Assembly (NCBI GenBank): GCA_900290295.1
Contig: OMSW01000290.1
Span: 360 to 37,446 of the forward strand
Length of the DNA: 37,087 nt
Source of the DNA: Burkholderiales bacterium
Lineage (GTDB): Bacteria > Pseudomonadota > Gammaproteobacteria > Burkholderiales > Burkholderiaceae_F
Direction of reading: 5' to 3'
This document shows positions 11,724 to 20,291 of the stretch, in pieces. A program made the translations under genes and the position numbers. The notes beneath the pieces were generated by a model. The model was not told where the DNA came from. It saw nothing but the letters and a program-made list of their open reading frames with translations, and ran no database searches. Every line of letters begins with the position of its first letter. Position 1 is the first letter of the stretch.

Positions 11724-12413
11724 ATGCAGTTGGAAGTTCTGGCCGACGCCGACGAGGTGGCCCGCAAGGCGGCGGCGCTGATTGCCAGGGAGGCGCGCGC
11801 GGCGGTGGCAGCGCGTGGTCGCTTTGCCATGGCGCTAAGCGGTGGCAGCACGCCGTGGCTCATGCTTGGCAGGCTCGCGGCGGAGGACGTGCCCTGGCCG
11901 GGCGTGCAGATCTTTCAGGTCGACGAGCGCGTTGCGCCGGAAGGCGATCTTGATCGCAACCTGACGCACCTGCGCGAGTGCCTCATCGAGCGGGTACCGA
12001 TCCGGCCGACGCAATTTCACCCGATGCCGGTTGAGGCGGCCGATCTTGGTTTGGCAGCAGCGCAATACGCGGCGGCCTTGCGTGCGGTCGCGGGATCGCC
12101 GCCGGTGCTCGACCTGGTTCATCTCGGGATCGGCGCCGATGGCCACACGGCATCGCTCGTCCCGGGAGATTCTGTGCTCGACGTCACCGACGCCGACGTC
12201 GGATTGACCGGGAGCTACCAAGGATGGCGGCGTATGACGCTGACCTACCCGACGCTCAATCGCGCACGGCGCGTACTGTGGCTCGTGACGGGTGAAACAA
12301 AGGCGCACGCGCTCGCGCGGCTGCGCGCGGGCGACGGGTCGATTCCCGCCGGACGCGTTCGGCAGGAAAATGCGTTGGTACTTGCCGACCGCGCGGCGGT
12401 GCGCGCGCCATGA
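11724..12413 (+). CDS. pgl: 6-phosphogluconolactonase
   Basis: MQLEVLADADEVARKAAALIAREARAA...FAMALSGGSTPWLMLGRLA...VDERVAPEGDLDRNLTHLRECL; LGIGADGHTASLVPGD. Confidence 0.95.
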   Translation: MQLEVLADADEVARKAAALIAREARAAVAARGRFAMALSGGSTPWLMLGRLAAEDVPWPGVQIFQVDERVAPEGDLDRNLTHLRECLIERVPIRPTQFHPMPVEAADLGLAAAQYAAALRAVAGSPPVLDLVHLGIGADGHTASLVPGDSVLDVTDADVGLTGSYQGWRRMTLTYPTLNRARRVLWLVTGETKAHALARLRAGDGSIPAGRVRQENALVLADRAAVRAP

Positions 12414-12585
12414 CCCCGCAGCGGGGGAGGGGTTTTGGCGAGCCTCGCCTGCTGTAGCCGCGGACCTGTTCTGGATACGTTTTGGGGCCGGGCCTTGTGG
12501 CAAAGAGCGGAGGACTAAAGTTTGCCCGCGGGCCTAGTAGTGGGTTGCGAGGATTACATAGAACTAGACAACGAAAGGAGCAAAC

Positions 12586-12615
12586 ATGGCGCCGTTACAA
12601 CGCCAGCAATCGTGA
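12586..12615 (+). other. Nine-codon mini-ORF (MAPLQRQQS) with strong Shine-Dalgarno
   Basis: acgAAAGGAGcaaacATGGCGCCGTTACAACGCCAGCAATCGTGA; AAAGGAG about 5 nt before ATG; stop overlaps the hairpin 12612-12644. Confidence 0.35.
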
Positions 12616-12644
12616 GAGCGCGCGCCAAAGTCGCGCGCTCTCAC
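12612..12644. terminator. Perfect 13-bp inverted repeat, 7-nt loop, between convergent pgl and livK-like genes
   Basis: GTGAGAGCGCGCG-CCAAAGT-CGCGCGCTCTCAC; no clear T tract on either side. Confidence 0.6.
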
Positions 12645-12674
12645 CGCGCGCCGCCCATGCGGCGCGACCGGGCG

Positions 12675-13877
12675 TCATTTGCCCGTCAGGACCTCGCCAA
12701 ACCGGACCCACTGCTTGCCGTCGAATTTCTGCAGCTGCATCGATCGAAACACCGCATAGTTCTCCGCGGATGTATTGATCTTCACGCCAGGCAGGGCCAG
12801 CGGCAACTGGAGATCCTTGATGCTGGCTGCATGTTTCATCACGTTTTCCCGCGTCAGATCGTCGCCGCACTGCTTGATCACGTAGACAAATGTCTGCGCT
12901 ACGGAGTATCCGTAAACATTGTTGCCGTCCAAGGGATTGGCGTCCGGAAGGTATTTCTTCATGAACTCCCTCCATGTATTCATCGCTTCGTCGTTGTCCC
13001 AGGCCTTGTCGGACGAATCCTTGAGGTAACCCGTGGTGATCAACCCGACCGAATTGTCGAGGCCGGCCGGTGTTAGCACGGACCCGATGGATGACGCCAC
13101 ATTGGTCACGTAATGGTCGGGCTTCCAGCCGATTTCGGCCACCTTGCGAATTGCCTGCGCACCGAACTTCGGTGTGGTGATGTCCAAAAACACGTCGGCA
13201 CCGGAGCCCTTGAGCGTTACGATTTGCGACTCAATGGTCGGATCCGTTACCTCGTAGGACTGCTCGGCAACGATGAGCTTCGCCTTGTCCCCAAGTTCAT
13301 CCTTGAAGCCCTTGACGTAGTCCTTGCCGAAGTCGTCGTTCTGGTAGAGGATGGCGATTTTCGCAGCAGGCTTGGTCTTCAGGATCTGCTGGGCGTAAAT
13401 GCGCGCTTCCGTCTGGTAATTCGGCTGCCAACCCATGGTCCAGGGATAGTTCTTCGGGTCGTTCCATTTCGAAGCCCCGCTGGCAACGAACAACTGCGGA
13501 ACCTTCTTGCCGTTCAGATAGCGCTGAATCGCCGAATTTGATGGCGTCCCCAGCGGATCGAACACGAGCAGAACCTCGTCCTGCTCGACCAATTGGCGCA
13601 CCAACTCGACGGTCTTCGGCGGAGAATATCCGTCGTCGAGCGAGGTGAGTTCGATCTTGCGCCCGTTGATGCCGCCCTGTTCATTGATCATTTTGAAATA
13701 CGCGGCCTCGGCTTTTCCGATCTGTCCGTAGGAGGACGCCGGACCGCTGTAGGGCATGGTCTGGCCGATTTTGATCGTCGTATCCGTAGCGCCTACGTCG
13801 TACTTCTTTTCGGCCTGTGCCGGAACAGCGCCGAGGAAGGCGCAGGCCAGCGCTGGAAGCAGGAAGTAGCGTTTCAT
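12675..13877 (-). CDS. livK: ABC transporter substrate-binding protein, Liv/amide type
   Basis: 400 aa; signal-peptide-like MKRYFLLPALACAFLGAVPAQAEKKYDVGATDTTIKIGQTMPYSGPASSYGQIGKAEAAYFKMINEQGGINGRKIEL; upstream AAAGGAG on minus strand. Confidence 0.93.
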   Translation of the reverse strand: MKRYFLLPALACAFLGAVPAQAEKKYDVGATDTTIKIGQTMPYSGPASSYGQIGKAEAAYFKMINEQGGINGRKIELTSLDDGYSPPKTVELVRQLVEQDEVLLVFDPLGTPSNSAIQRYLNGKKVPQLFVASGASKWNDPKNYPWTMGWQPNYQTEARIYAQQILKTKPAAKIAILYQNDDFGKDYVKGFKDELGDKAKLIVAEQSYEVTDPTIESQIVTLKGSGADVFLDITTPKFGAQAIRKVAEIGWKPDHYVTNVASSIGSVLTPAGLDNSVGLITTGYLKDSSDKAWDNDEAMNTWREFMKKYLPDANPLDGNNVYGYSVAQTFVYVIKQCGDDLTRENVMKHAASIKDLQLPLALPGVKINTSAENYAVFRSMQLQKFDGKQWVRFGEVLTGK

Positions 13878-13925
13878 CTGGATCTCCTTTTTCGCGTTCT
13901 TGTCGAGTCCGATCCCTCGGACCCA

Positions 13926-14996
13926 TTATTTCGGGGTGTTTCGCCGCATGGCGAAACGGTGAGTCATCGCTCGGACGCCGCCCGCAATACCGGACGGCAG
14001 GATGAGCATAAACAGGATCAGAAGCGCGCCATAGATCGCCCAGGGTGCGGCGTTTGAGATCTTGTCGGCAATATTTGGAACGAACTGGATGAAAACCGCA
14101 CCATACATCGCTCCGGAGATCGATGCCAGTCCCCCAATCACAATGCCGACGAGCAGCGTGATCGACAGAAACACGCTGAAACTGTCCGGTGCCACGAATT
14201 GCACGGCGATCGCGCCCAGTGCGCCCGCAATGCCGGTTAGCATCGCCGAGATGCCGAAAGCAAGAGACTTGTAGAGGGCGGTGTTGACTCCCATGGCTTT
14301 GGCCGCGATCGGTTGATCGCGAATCGCGACAATCGCTAGGCCAATCCGGCTGCGCAGAAGATTGCGTGTCAGGATGAGTGCGATCAGTACAAAGAACAGC
14401 GTGAAGAAATACAACCATTGGTCTGGATTGAGTTTGAGCCCATACGGCGCGTTCGGCTTGATGATCACGATGCCCTGCACGCCGCCGGTCCAACGCTCCA
14501 GGAATTTCGACTTGAGCAACTGTGGCAAGGCGACAGCTAGCGCAAAGGTGGCCAAAGCAAGATACAAGCCTTCGAGCCGAAGGGCTGGAAATCCAAACAG
14601 GAAACCGATGAACAGGCACACGGCACCGGCGACCGGTACGGTTAGCCAATACGGAATGCCGTAACGGTCCATCAGAATTGCCGCGATATAGGCGCCGATC
14701 GCATAAAACGCCCCATGGCCCAGGGAAATCTGTCCGTTATATCCGGTCAGGATGTTTAGGCCCAGCAATGCGATCGCATAGACCAGCACAAGCGTAAACT
14801 GAAAAATCTGGTAATTGGGCAGCGCGAAAGGAACCGCACAAAGCAGCCCCGCGAAAACGGTGGCGCCGAAGGTGACTCCGAGCAAGCCGGCGCGCCTATT
14901 TTCTTGCGGCAGCGTCGCTATCGCGCCGCTCGTCGTTTCTGCGACGGCGTGCGCCGGCGGCGCCGTCTTCTTCGGGCCATGTACTTTGTCAGGCAT
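13926..14996 (-). CDS. livM: Branched-chain amino acid ABC transporter permease (LivM family)
   Basis: MPDKVHGPKK... hydrophobic; LNILTGYNGQISLGHGAFYAIGAYIAAIL; start at 14996 within ORF 13926..15302. Confidence 0.92.
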   Translation of the reverse strand: MPDKVHGPKKTAPPAHAVAETTSGAIATLPQENRRAGLLGVTFGATVFAGLLCAVPFALPNYQIFQFTLVLVYAIALLGLNILTGYNGQISLGHGAFYAIGAYIAAILMDRYGIPYWLTVPVAGAVCLFIGFLFGFPALRLEGLYLALATFALAVALPQLLKSKFLERWTGGVQGIVIIKPNAPYGLKLNPDQWLYFFTLFFVLIALILTRNLLRSRIGLAIVAIRDQPIAAKAMGVNTALYKSLAFGISAMLTGIAGALGAIAVQFVAPDSFSVFLSITLLVGIVIGGLASISGAMYGAVFIQFVPNIADKISNAAPWAIYGALLILFMLILPSGIAGGVRAMTHRFAMRRNTPK

Positions 14997-14998
14997 GC

Positions 14999-15865
14999 TC
15001 AGACCCGGCTCACGTGAATGGCTCCCAGCAACCCAGCGGGTCGTATGACTAGGACCGCAACGATGATGGCGAGCGCAAACGATAGTTTCAGTTCGTTGCC
15101 AATCACGTATGCGCCGAGAAGATTCTCCAGTACGCCAACGAGGAGGCCTCCCAGGACGGCCCCCAATGGATTGTCGATCCCGCCGACCAGGGCACCCGCG
15201 AATGCATAGAGCAATACCCCGGACATCATGTTCGGATCCAGGAACACGACGGGTGCAACCATCATTCCGGCCACCGATCCGATCGCGCCGGCAAGTCCCC
15301 ACCCCAGCGCAAGCATCCAGCTGACACGAATTCCCACGAGACGGCTCGACACCGGATTCTGGGAGGCGGCACGCATCGCCAGCCCGAGAGGCGTAAGCCG
15401 GAAGAAAATCACGAGCAGCAAAAGAACCACCATCATCACCCCGATGGCACCTAGTTCATGGGCGGACATGTACGTGTTGCCCAGTTCCTTGGGAAACGGG
15501 CTCGGGAACGACTTGATGCTGTAGCCAAACAACCATCCAGCAAGACTGTTGAAGATTGTCAGCAGGCCGACAAACACGACAACCACCGACAGGACGGACC
15601 CGTCCTGGAAGCGGCGGATGATGATTTGCTGGATCGCCGCCCCCAGCACGAACGAGATGGCAATGGTTGCCAGAAAGGCGATCCAGTAGGGAAAGCCGGC
15701 TTGCATGAGAGACCATGCGATATAGGTGGAAAACATTGCGAATTCGCCTTGCGAGAAATTCACAAGATGCGTGGCCTGGTAGATCATCACCAGCGCGAGC
15801 GCGAGACTCGCGTAGATGCTTCCCGTGGCCAGGCCCGCCAATGCTTGATGCAAGAATGCGTCCAT
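14999..15865 (-). CDS. livH: Branched-chain amino acid ABC transporter permease (LivH family)
   Basis: MDAFLHQALAGLATGSIYASLALALVMIYQATHLVNFSQGEFAMFSTYIAW; in-frame start 15865. Confidence 0.92.
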   Translation of the reverse strand: MDAFLHQALAGLATGSIYASLALALVMIYQATHLVNFSQGEFAMFSTYIAWSLMQAGFPYWIAFLATIAISFVLGAAIQQIIIRRFQDGSVLSVVVVFVGLLTIFNSLAGWLFGYSIKSFPSPFPKELGNTYMSAHELGAIGVMMVVLLLLVIFFRLTPLGLAMRAASQNPVSSRLVGIRVSWMLALGWGLAGAIGSVAGMMVAPVVFLDPNMMSGVLLYAFAGALVGGIDNPLGAVLGGLLVGVLENLLGAYVIGNELKLSFALAIIVAVLVIRPAGLLGAIHVSRV

Positions 15866-15924
15866 CGATTTCCAGGAAAGTCGATCGCCTAGCTCCTGCC
15901 GTCCCCAACGCAAAGCGCCACGGG

Positions 15925-16638
15925 TCAGTACCCGAGGTATACACGCCGTACCGTGTCGTGCTCTTGCATTTCCTTCGACGAACCTCCTAGAGCCACGCGT
16001 CCCGATTCGAGCAGGTAGGCAGAATCAGCCAGATCCAGGGCCATCGAGGCATTTTGTTCTACCAGCAGGATCGTGATGCGCTCCGACTCATTGATGCGGT
16101 GCATGATCGAGAAAATCTCCAGCACAACCATGGGTGACAGCCCGAACGATGGTTCATCGAGTAACAGCAGTTGGGGTCGCAGCATCAGGGCGCGCGAAAT
16201 CGAAAGCATTTGCTGCTCACCGCCGGAGAGGGTTCCGGCCTGCTGGCCGCGGCGCTCCTTGAGGCGCGGAAAATGGCTGTAGACACGCTCGAGACCAACC
16301 CGCACTTCAGCCTTGTCGCGCCGCGTATAGGCGCCCAGGCGCAGATTCTCCTCGACCGTCAAGTTGACAAAGGTGCCGCGGCCTTCCGGAACGTGTGCCA
16401 CACCCTTGCGCACGATGTCCTCGGTAGGAAGGCCATCGATTCGGCGGCCATCGAGGGTGACGGTCCCTTGCGTGCGCACCATGGCGCACAACGCGCGCAG
16501 GGTTGTCGTCTTGCCCGCGCCATTGGCGCCGAGTAGCGCCGTGATCGATCCTTGCTGCAGTGAGAAGCTGACACCAAACAGGACACGGGTCGGCCCATAG
16601 GACGCTGAAAGCTCTTGGACTTCAAACCAGCCACTCAC
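15925..16638 (-). CDS. livF: ABC transporter ATP-binding protein (LivF family)
   Basis: Walker A GANGAGKTT, signature LSGGEQQMLSISRALMLRPQLLLLDEPSFGLSP. Confidence 0.94.
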   Translation of the reverse strand: MSGWFEVQELSASYGPTRVLFGVSFSLQQGSITALLGANGAGKTTTLRALCAMVRTQGTVTLDGRRIDGLPTEDIVRKGVAHVPEGRGTFVNLTVEENLRLGAYTRRDKAEVRVGLERVYSHFPRLKERRGQQAGTLSGGEQQMLSISRALMLRPQLLLLDEPSFGLSPMVVLEIFSIMHRINESERITILLVEQNASMALDLADSAYLLESGRVALGGSSKEMQEHDTVRRVYLGY

Positions 16639-16669
16639 GATTCGCCCCAGGCGCTGGATTCACTGTCCT

Positions 16670-17458
16670 TCACGCCGGCGCACCGAGGTAGGCTTGGATG
16701 ACGTCTGCATGCCCACGTACCTGCGCCGGCGTCCCCTCTGCAATCTTGCGACCGAAATTCAGAGCAACCACCTTGTCGGAAACGCCCATGACCAACCCCA
16801 TATGGTGTTCGACCAGCAGGACGCTGATGCGCAGGCGATCGCGAATCTGTCGAATCAGAAGGCTCAAGACGCCAATTTCCTCGTGATTCAAACCGCTGGC
16901 CGGCTCGTCAAGCAGCAAGAGCCTAGGAGTCGATGCCAAGGCGCGCGCCAACTCGACCCGCTTTCGCAGCCCGAAAGGAAGCTCCGTCACTTGTCGATCC
17001 GCGACGAATCCGAGTTCGAGCAGATCAATTAGCTCGTCGGCATGACGTCTCAGATCCGCGTCTTCGCGGCGCGCACGTCTTAGATTCAAAGCGTTTGCCA
17101 GGAAGCCGCTCCGGCATTGGGTATGTCGGCCGATGATCACGTTGTCGCGAACGCTGAGTGAATCGAACAAGGCAAGGTTCTGGAATGTTCTGCTAATGCC
17201 AAGCGCGGCCATGCGGTAACCCGGCATGTCGGTCAGGACCTTTCCGTCGAAGACAATCCTGCCACCACTGCACCGGTAAAACCTGGACACGCAATTAAAC
17301 AGCGTGGTCTTGCCCGCACCGTTGGGTCCAATCAAGCCACAGATCTGTCCACGGGAAAGATCAAACGAAACACCATCGAGCGCGACAACTCCACCGAAGC
17401 GAACCGAAACGCGGTCAACTTCAAGCAGCGGTTTGATCACTTTCTCGTCGTCTCCCAT
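16670..17458 (-). CDS. livG: ABC transporter ATP-binding protein (LivG family)
   Basis: Walker A GPNGAGKTTLFN; ASTPRLLLLDEPASGLNHEE. Start 17458 (MGDDEKVIKPLLEVDR) preferred over 17500: GGAGAG upstream, and predicted promoter too close to 17500. Confidence 0.9.
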   Translation of the reverse strand: MGDDEKVIKPLLEVDRVSVRFGGVVALDGVSFDLSRGQICGLIGPNGAGKTTLFNCVSRFYRCSGGRIVFDGKVLTDMPGYRMAALGISRTFQNLALFDSLSVRDNVIIGRHTQCRSGFLANALNLRRARREDADLRRHADELIDLLELGFVADRQVTELPFGLRKRVELARALASTPRLLLLDEPASGLNHEEIGVLSLLIRQIRDRLRISVLLVEHHMGLVMGVSDKVVALNFGRKIAEGTPAQVRGHADVIQAYLGAPA

Positions 17459-17507
17459 GGCCGTTCTCTCCATGACCTCGACTCGGTAGCCTGGATGCAT
17501 ATGGAAA

Positions 17508-17536
17508 GTTATGCCCGGATTTCAGTGGGGTGTCAA
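17508..17536 (-). promoter_or_regulatory. Candidate sigma70-like promoter upstream of livG
   Basis: Minus strand TTGACA (17531-17536) - 17 nt - CATAAC (17508-17513). Confidence 0.5.
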
Positions 17537-17542
17537 TTGGTA

Positions 17543-17561
17543 TTGACTGCTCAGTAGTCAA
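17543..17561. promoter_or_regulatory. Inverted repeat TTGACT-N7-AGTCAA (candidate operator)
   Basis: TTGACTGCTCAGTAGTCAA, immediately upstream of the candidate livG promoter. Confidence 0.4.
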
Positions 17562-18220
17562 CGATCTGGCGGCTTTCGACCCGCGGCGTGCCGACACTCG
17601 ATGCGCAAAGTCTGGCAACGGTTGACTCGGTTAGTACTGCATTCGGGTCGCGATCCTCATTTTCAATCCCATCGCGTATATCGCAAACGCCACGCGCTCC
17701 CCGAACGATGCGCCGTTTGCTGCCCCCATCTCCTGTAGGTCGTGTTTTCTTGCTTATTGCGCTGCATGATGAGTGTTTGGCACGCGGCCGACTCTCTGGG
17801 GACCGTCACAACGTACTCCCGGAGGTGCCCGCGTAGGCAATGGCGCTGACGGATTTCAGAAAGAGATTTGTCGGACGGCAATGCGCGCGTACCCAGTGTC
17901 TCCACGCGGACGCGCCAAAATGGCGCGCAGGATTTCGGATCCTGACGATTCGGTCAAGCGCAAGGCATGCTCATTTTCACGTCCAATGAATCAGGTCGGG
18001 GCTGCGCAGTGGCTAGATTGCGTGCTCCTGGTCGAACAGAAGCCGCAGATTGCCTTGCGAAGCTTGCAACGAACCTAGCGGATGGGCCATGGTCGGATTG
18101 TGTACGAATCCTCCCCCCACGAATTGCCTGCACGTGCAGACGTGCGTCACGATTGGCTCGAAGTCTGACGGGCAAAAGGTGCGGTAGTCGATTGTTTGCC
18201 CGCCGCGATCGGCACCTGGC

Positions 18221-19246
18221 TTAGCTCCGGGGATCGAGGACTATGCGGCCGCGGATGGAGCCGCAGCGCATGGCATCGAAGACTTCATTGACCGTGGAAA
18301 GGGCGCTGACTTCCACGCGGCAACGCACGAGGCCCCTTGCGGCAAGGTCGAGCACCGCACGCAGGTCCTCTCGCGTACCAACAGCGGAACCCACGATATG
18401 CGCCTCGGCTCCAACGAGCGCGAGCGCTTGGAATTGCAGCGGCACGGAAGGCAGTCCAACGACACACAAGGTTCCATTGGGGCGCAATACCTTCATGGCG
18501 GAGTCGTAGGCAGCCTGCGCGGCCGAGGTGACGACAGCCGCGTGGACGCCGCCGCGCTTGCGAAGGGACCTCAATGCGTCCGGGTCGGTGGCATTTAGGG
18601 CGTGGTGCGCGCCGAGTTCACGTGCAAATGCCAGCTTCTCCTCGGCCACGTCCAGGGCAATCACTTCGGCGCCCATCGCTCGAGCGAGCTGCACGGCCAG
18701 GTGACCAAGCCCCCCAATACCGAACACAGCAACGGCCTGGCCCGCGGCCACGTTCGCCTTTTTGAGCGCACGATAGCTGGTTACGCCGGCGCACAGCAGC
18801 GGGGCGGCTTCCGCATCAGGCAGTTCATCGGGAATACGAACCGCGTAGGCGGAATTGGCGCACATGAACTGCGCATATCCACCGTCCACGGTCATGCCGG
18901 TTACTGCAGCGTTCTGGCGGCAAAGGTTCTCGTAGCCTTCCCGGCACTGTTCGCAAGTTCCGCAGGCGCGGTACAACCAGGGGACCCCGATGCGATCACC
19001 GACCTTGAAGTTTGTAACGGCTGCTCCGCAACGAACGACCCTGCCAACAACCTCATGGCCGGGGATGACGCGCTGTTTCGTAACGGCGCGAAAACCCGGC
19101 AGGTCGCCGTCCGCGATATGCAGGTCGGAGTGACAGACGCCGCACGCCAGTACCTCGAGCAGGACCTCGTCCGCAAGCGGATTGGGAACGGGCACGTTCT
19201 CCAGCAGCAGGGGTTTCCCATAATCGCTCAGCACGGCGGCAAGCAT
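18221..19246 (-). CDS. Zinc-dependent alcohol dehydrogenase (AdhP-like)
   Basis: MLAAVLSDYGKPLLLENVPVPNPLADEVLLEVLACGVCHSDLHIADGDLPGF...IPGHEVVGRVV; GTCEQCREGYENLC structural zinc motif; VFGIGGLGHLAVQLARAMGAEV. Confidence 0.93.
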   Translation of the reverse strand: MLAAVLSDYGKPLLLENVPVPNPLADEVLLEVLACGVCHSDLHIADGDLPGFRAVTKQRVIPGHEVVGRVVRCGAAVTNFKVGDRIGVPWLYRACGTCEQCREGYENLCRQNAAVTGMTVDGGYAQFMCANSAYAVRIPDELPDAEAAPLLCAGVTSYRALKKANVAAGQAVAVFGIGGLGHLAVQLARAMGAEVIALDVAEEKLAFARELGAHHALNATDPDALRSLRKRGGVHAAVVTSAAQAAYDSAMKVLRPNGTLCVVGLPSVPLQFQALALVGAEAHIVGSAVGTREDLRAVLDLAARGLVRCRVEVSALSTVNEVFDAMRCGSIRGRIVLDPRS

Positions 19247-19304
19247 AGTTCGAGCCCTCCCAGTCCTGGCCGATTCTAGCAATGCGCGCGCCGCACGCTG
19301 TGCC

Positions 19305-20262
19305 TTGCTCTACCGAACGGCATCGGCCCGAGTGCAGCGCACCTGTGGAAAAGGTACATTCGACACTACTCGGCTGCAAAACGGAGTTCCCATTTTGGTT
19401 GTCAAGCTCGCCAGGAAGGTTCGATCCGCGCCGGGATCCGTGCTGGCGAAGACGACCGGCCTGAGCCTTGGTAGGCCAGTTCGGCCCAGCGTGCCGCGCA
19501 AGTCCAAGGACGATCGCCATTTCGTTACGGCACTAGCCCGTGGCCTTGAGGTGTTGGCCTGTTTCGGGACGGACGAGAGCACCCTAAGCAACCAGGAGCT
19601 GGCGCAGCGCCGCGAGCTGCCCAAGTCCACGGTGTCGCGCTTGACGATGACGCTGACCAAGCTCGGTTACCTGATTCATGTGGCGGAAAGCGGCCGCTAT
19701 CGCCTCGGCACTTCCTGCCTGGCTCTCGGCAGTGCGATGCTGACTCGCTTGGACGTTCGCAAGATCGCTCGACCGATGATGCAGGAACTGGCCAATTTTT
19801 CCAACCCGACGGTGTCGCTCGGCGTGCGCGACAAGCTGTCGATGATCTACGTCGAGAACTGCCGCAGCGCGGCGGCGCTGACACTGACGCTGGATGTGGG
19901 CGCCCGCATTCCGGTCGCGACCTCCGCCATCGGCCGTGCCTGGCTGGTGGCGGTTCCCGATCGCGAACGGGATGCGTTCATGGAGCCGGTTCGCGAGATA
20001 GACGACGTGGCTTGGCCGGGGATTCTGCATCGAGCGGGCCCGGGAGGACTACCGCACGCTCGGAGTTACCTGCTCGATCGGCGACTGGCAGAAGGACGTG
20101 AATGGGATCGCGCGCGCGTTTTATCCCGGCAACGGTTTGCCGATCATGGCCATCAATGTCGGCGGACCTTCGTTTAACCTGTCCCGCGACTTTTTGCTCC
20201 AGGAGGTACGGCCCCATTTGATCGATCTGGTGACGCGGCTCGAGAGTGCGCTGCCGCGCTAA
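19305..20262 (+). pseudogene. IclR-family transcriptional regulator, frameshifted near 20018-20021
   Basis: Frame 1: ALARGLEVLACFGTDESTLSNQELAQRRELPKSTVSRLTMTLTKLGYL (IclR wHTH) to ~20020; +1 frame continues IERAREDYRTLGVTCSIGDWQKDVNGIARAFYPGNGLPIMAINVGGPSFNLSRDFLLQEVRPHLIDLVTRLESALPR stop 20262. Confidence 0.82.
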
Positions 20263-20291
20263 GCGGCAGCAATGGCGGCCGTCCTGACGCT

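Noticed and set aside
12414-12436. CCCCG-CAG-CGGGG followed by TTTT just after pgl
   Set aside because: Short stem, tiny loop and spaced short T run; too weak to call as a terminator.
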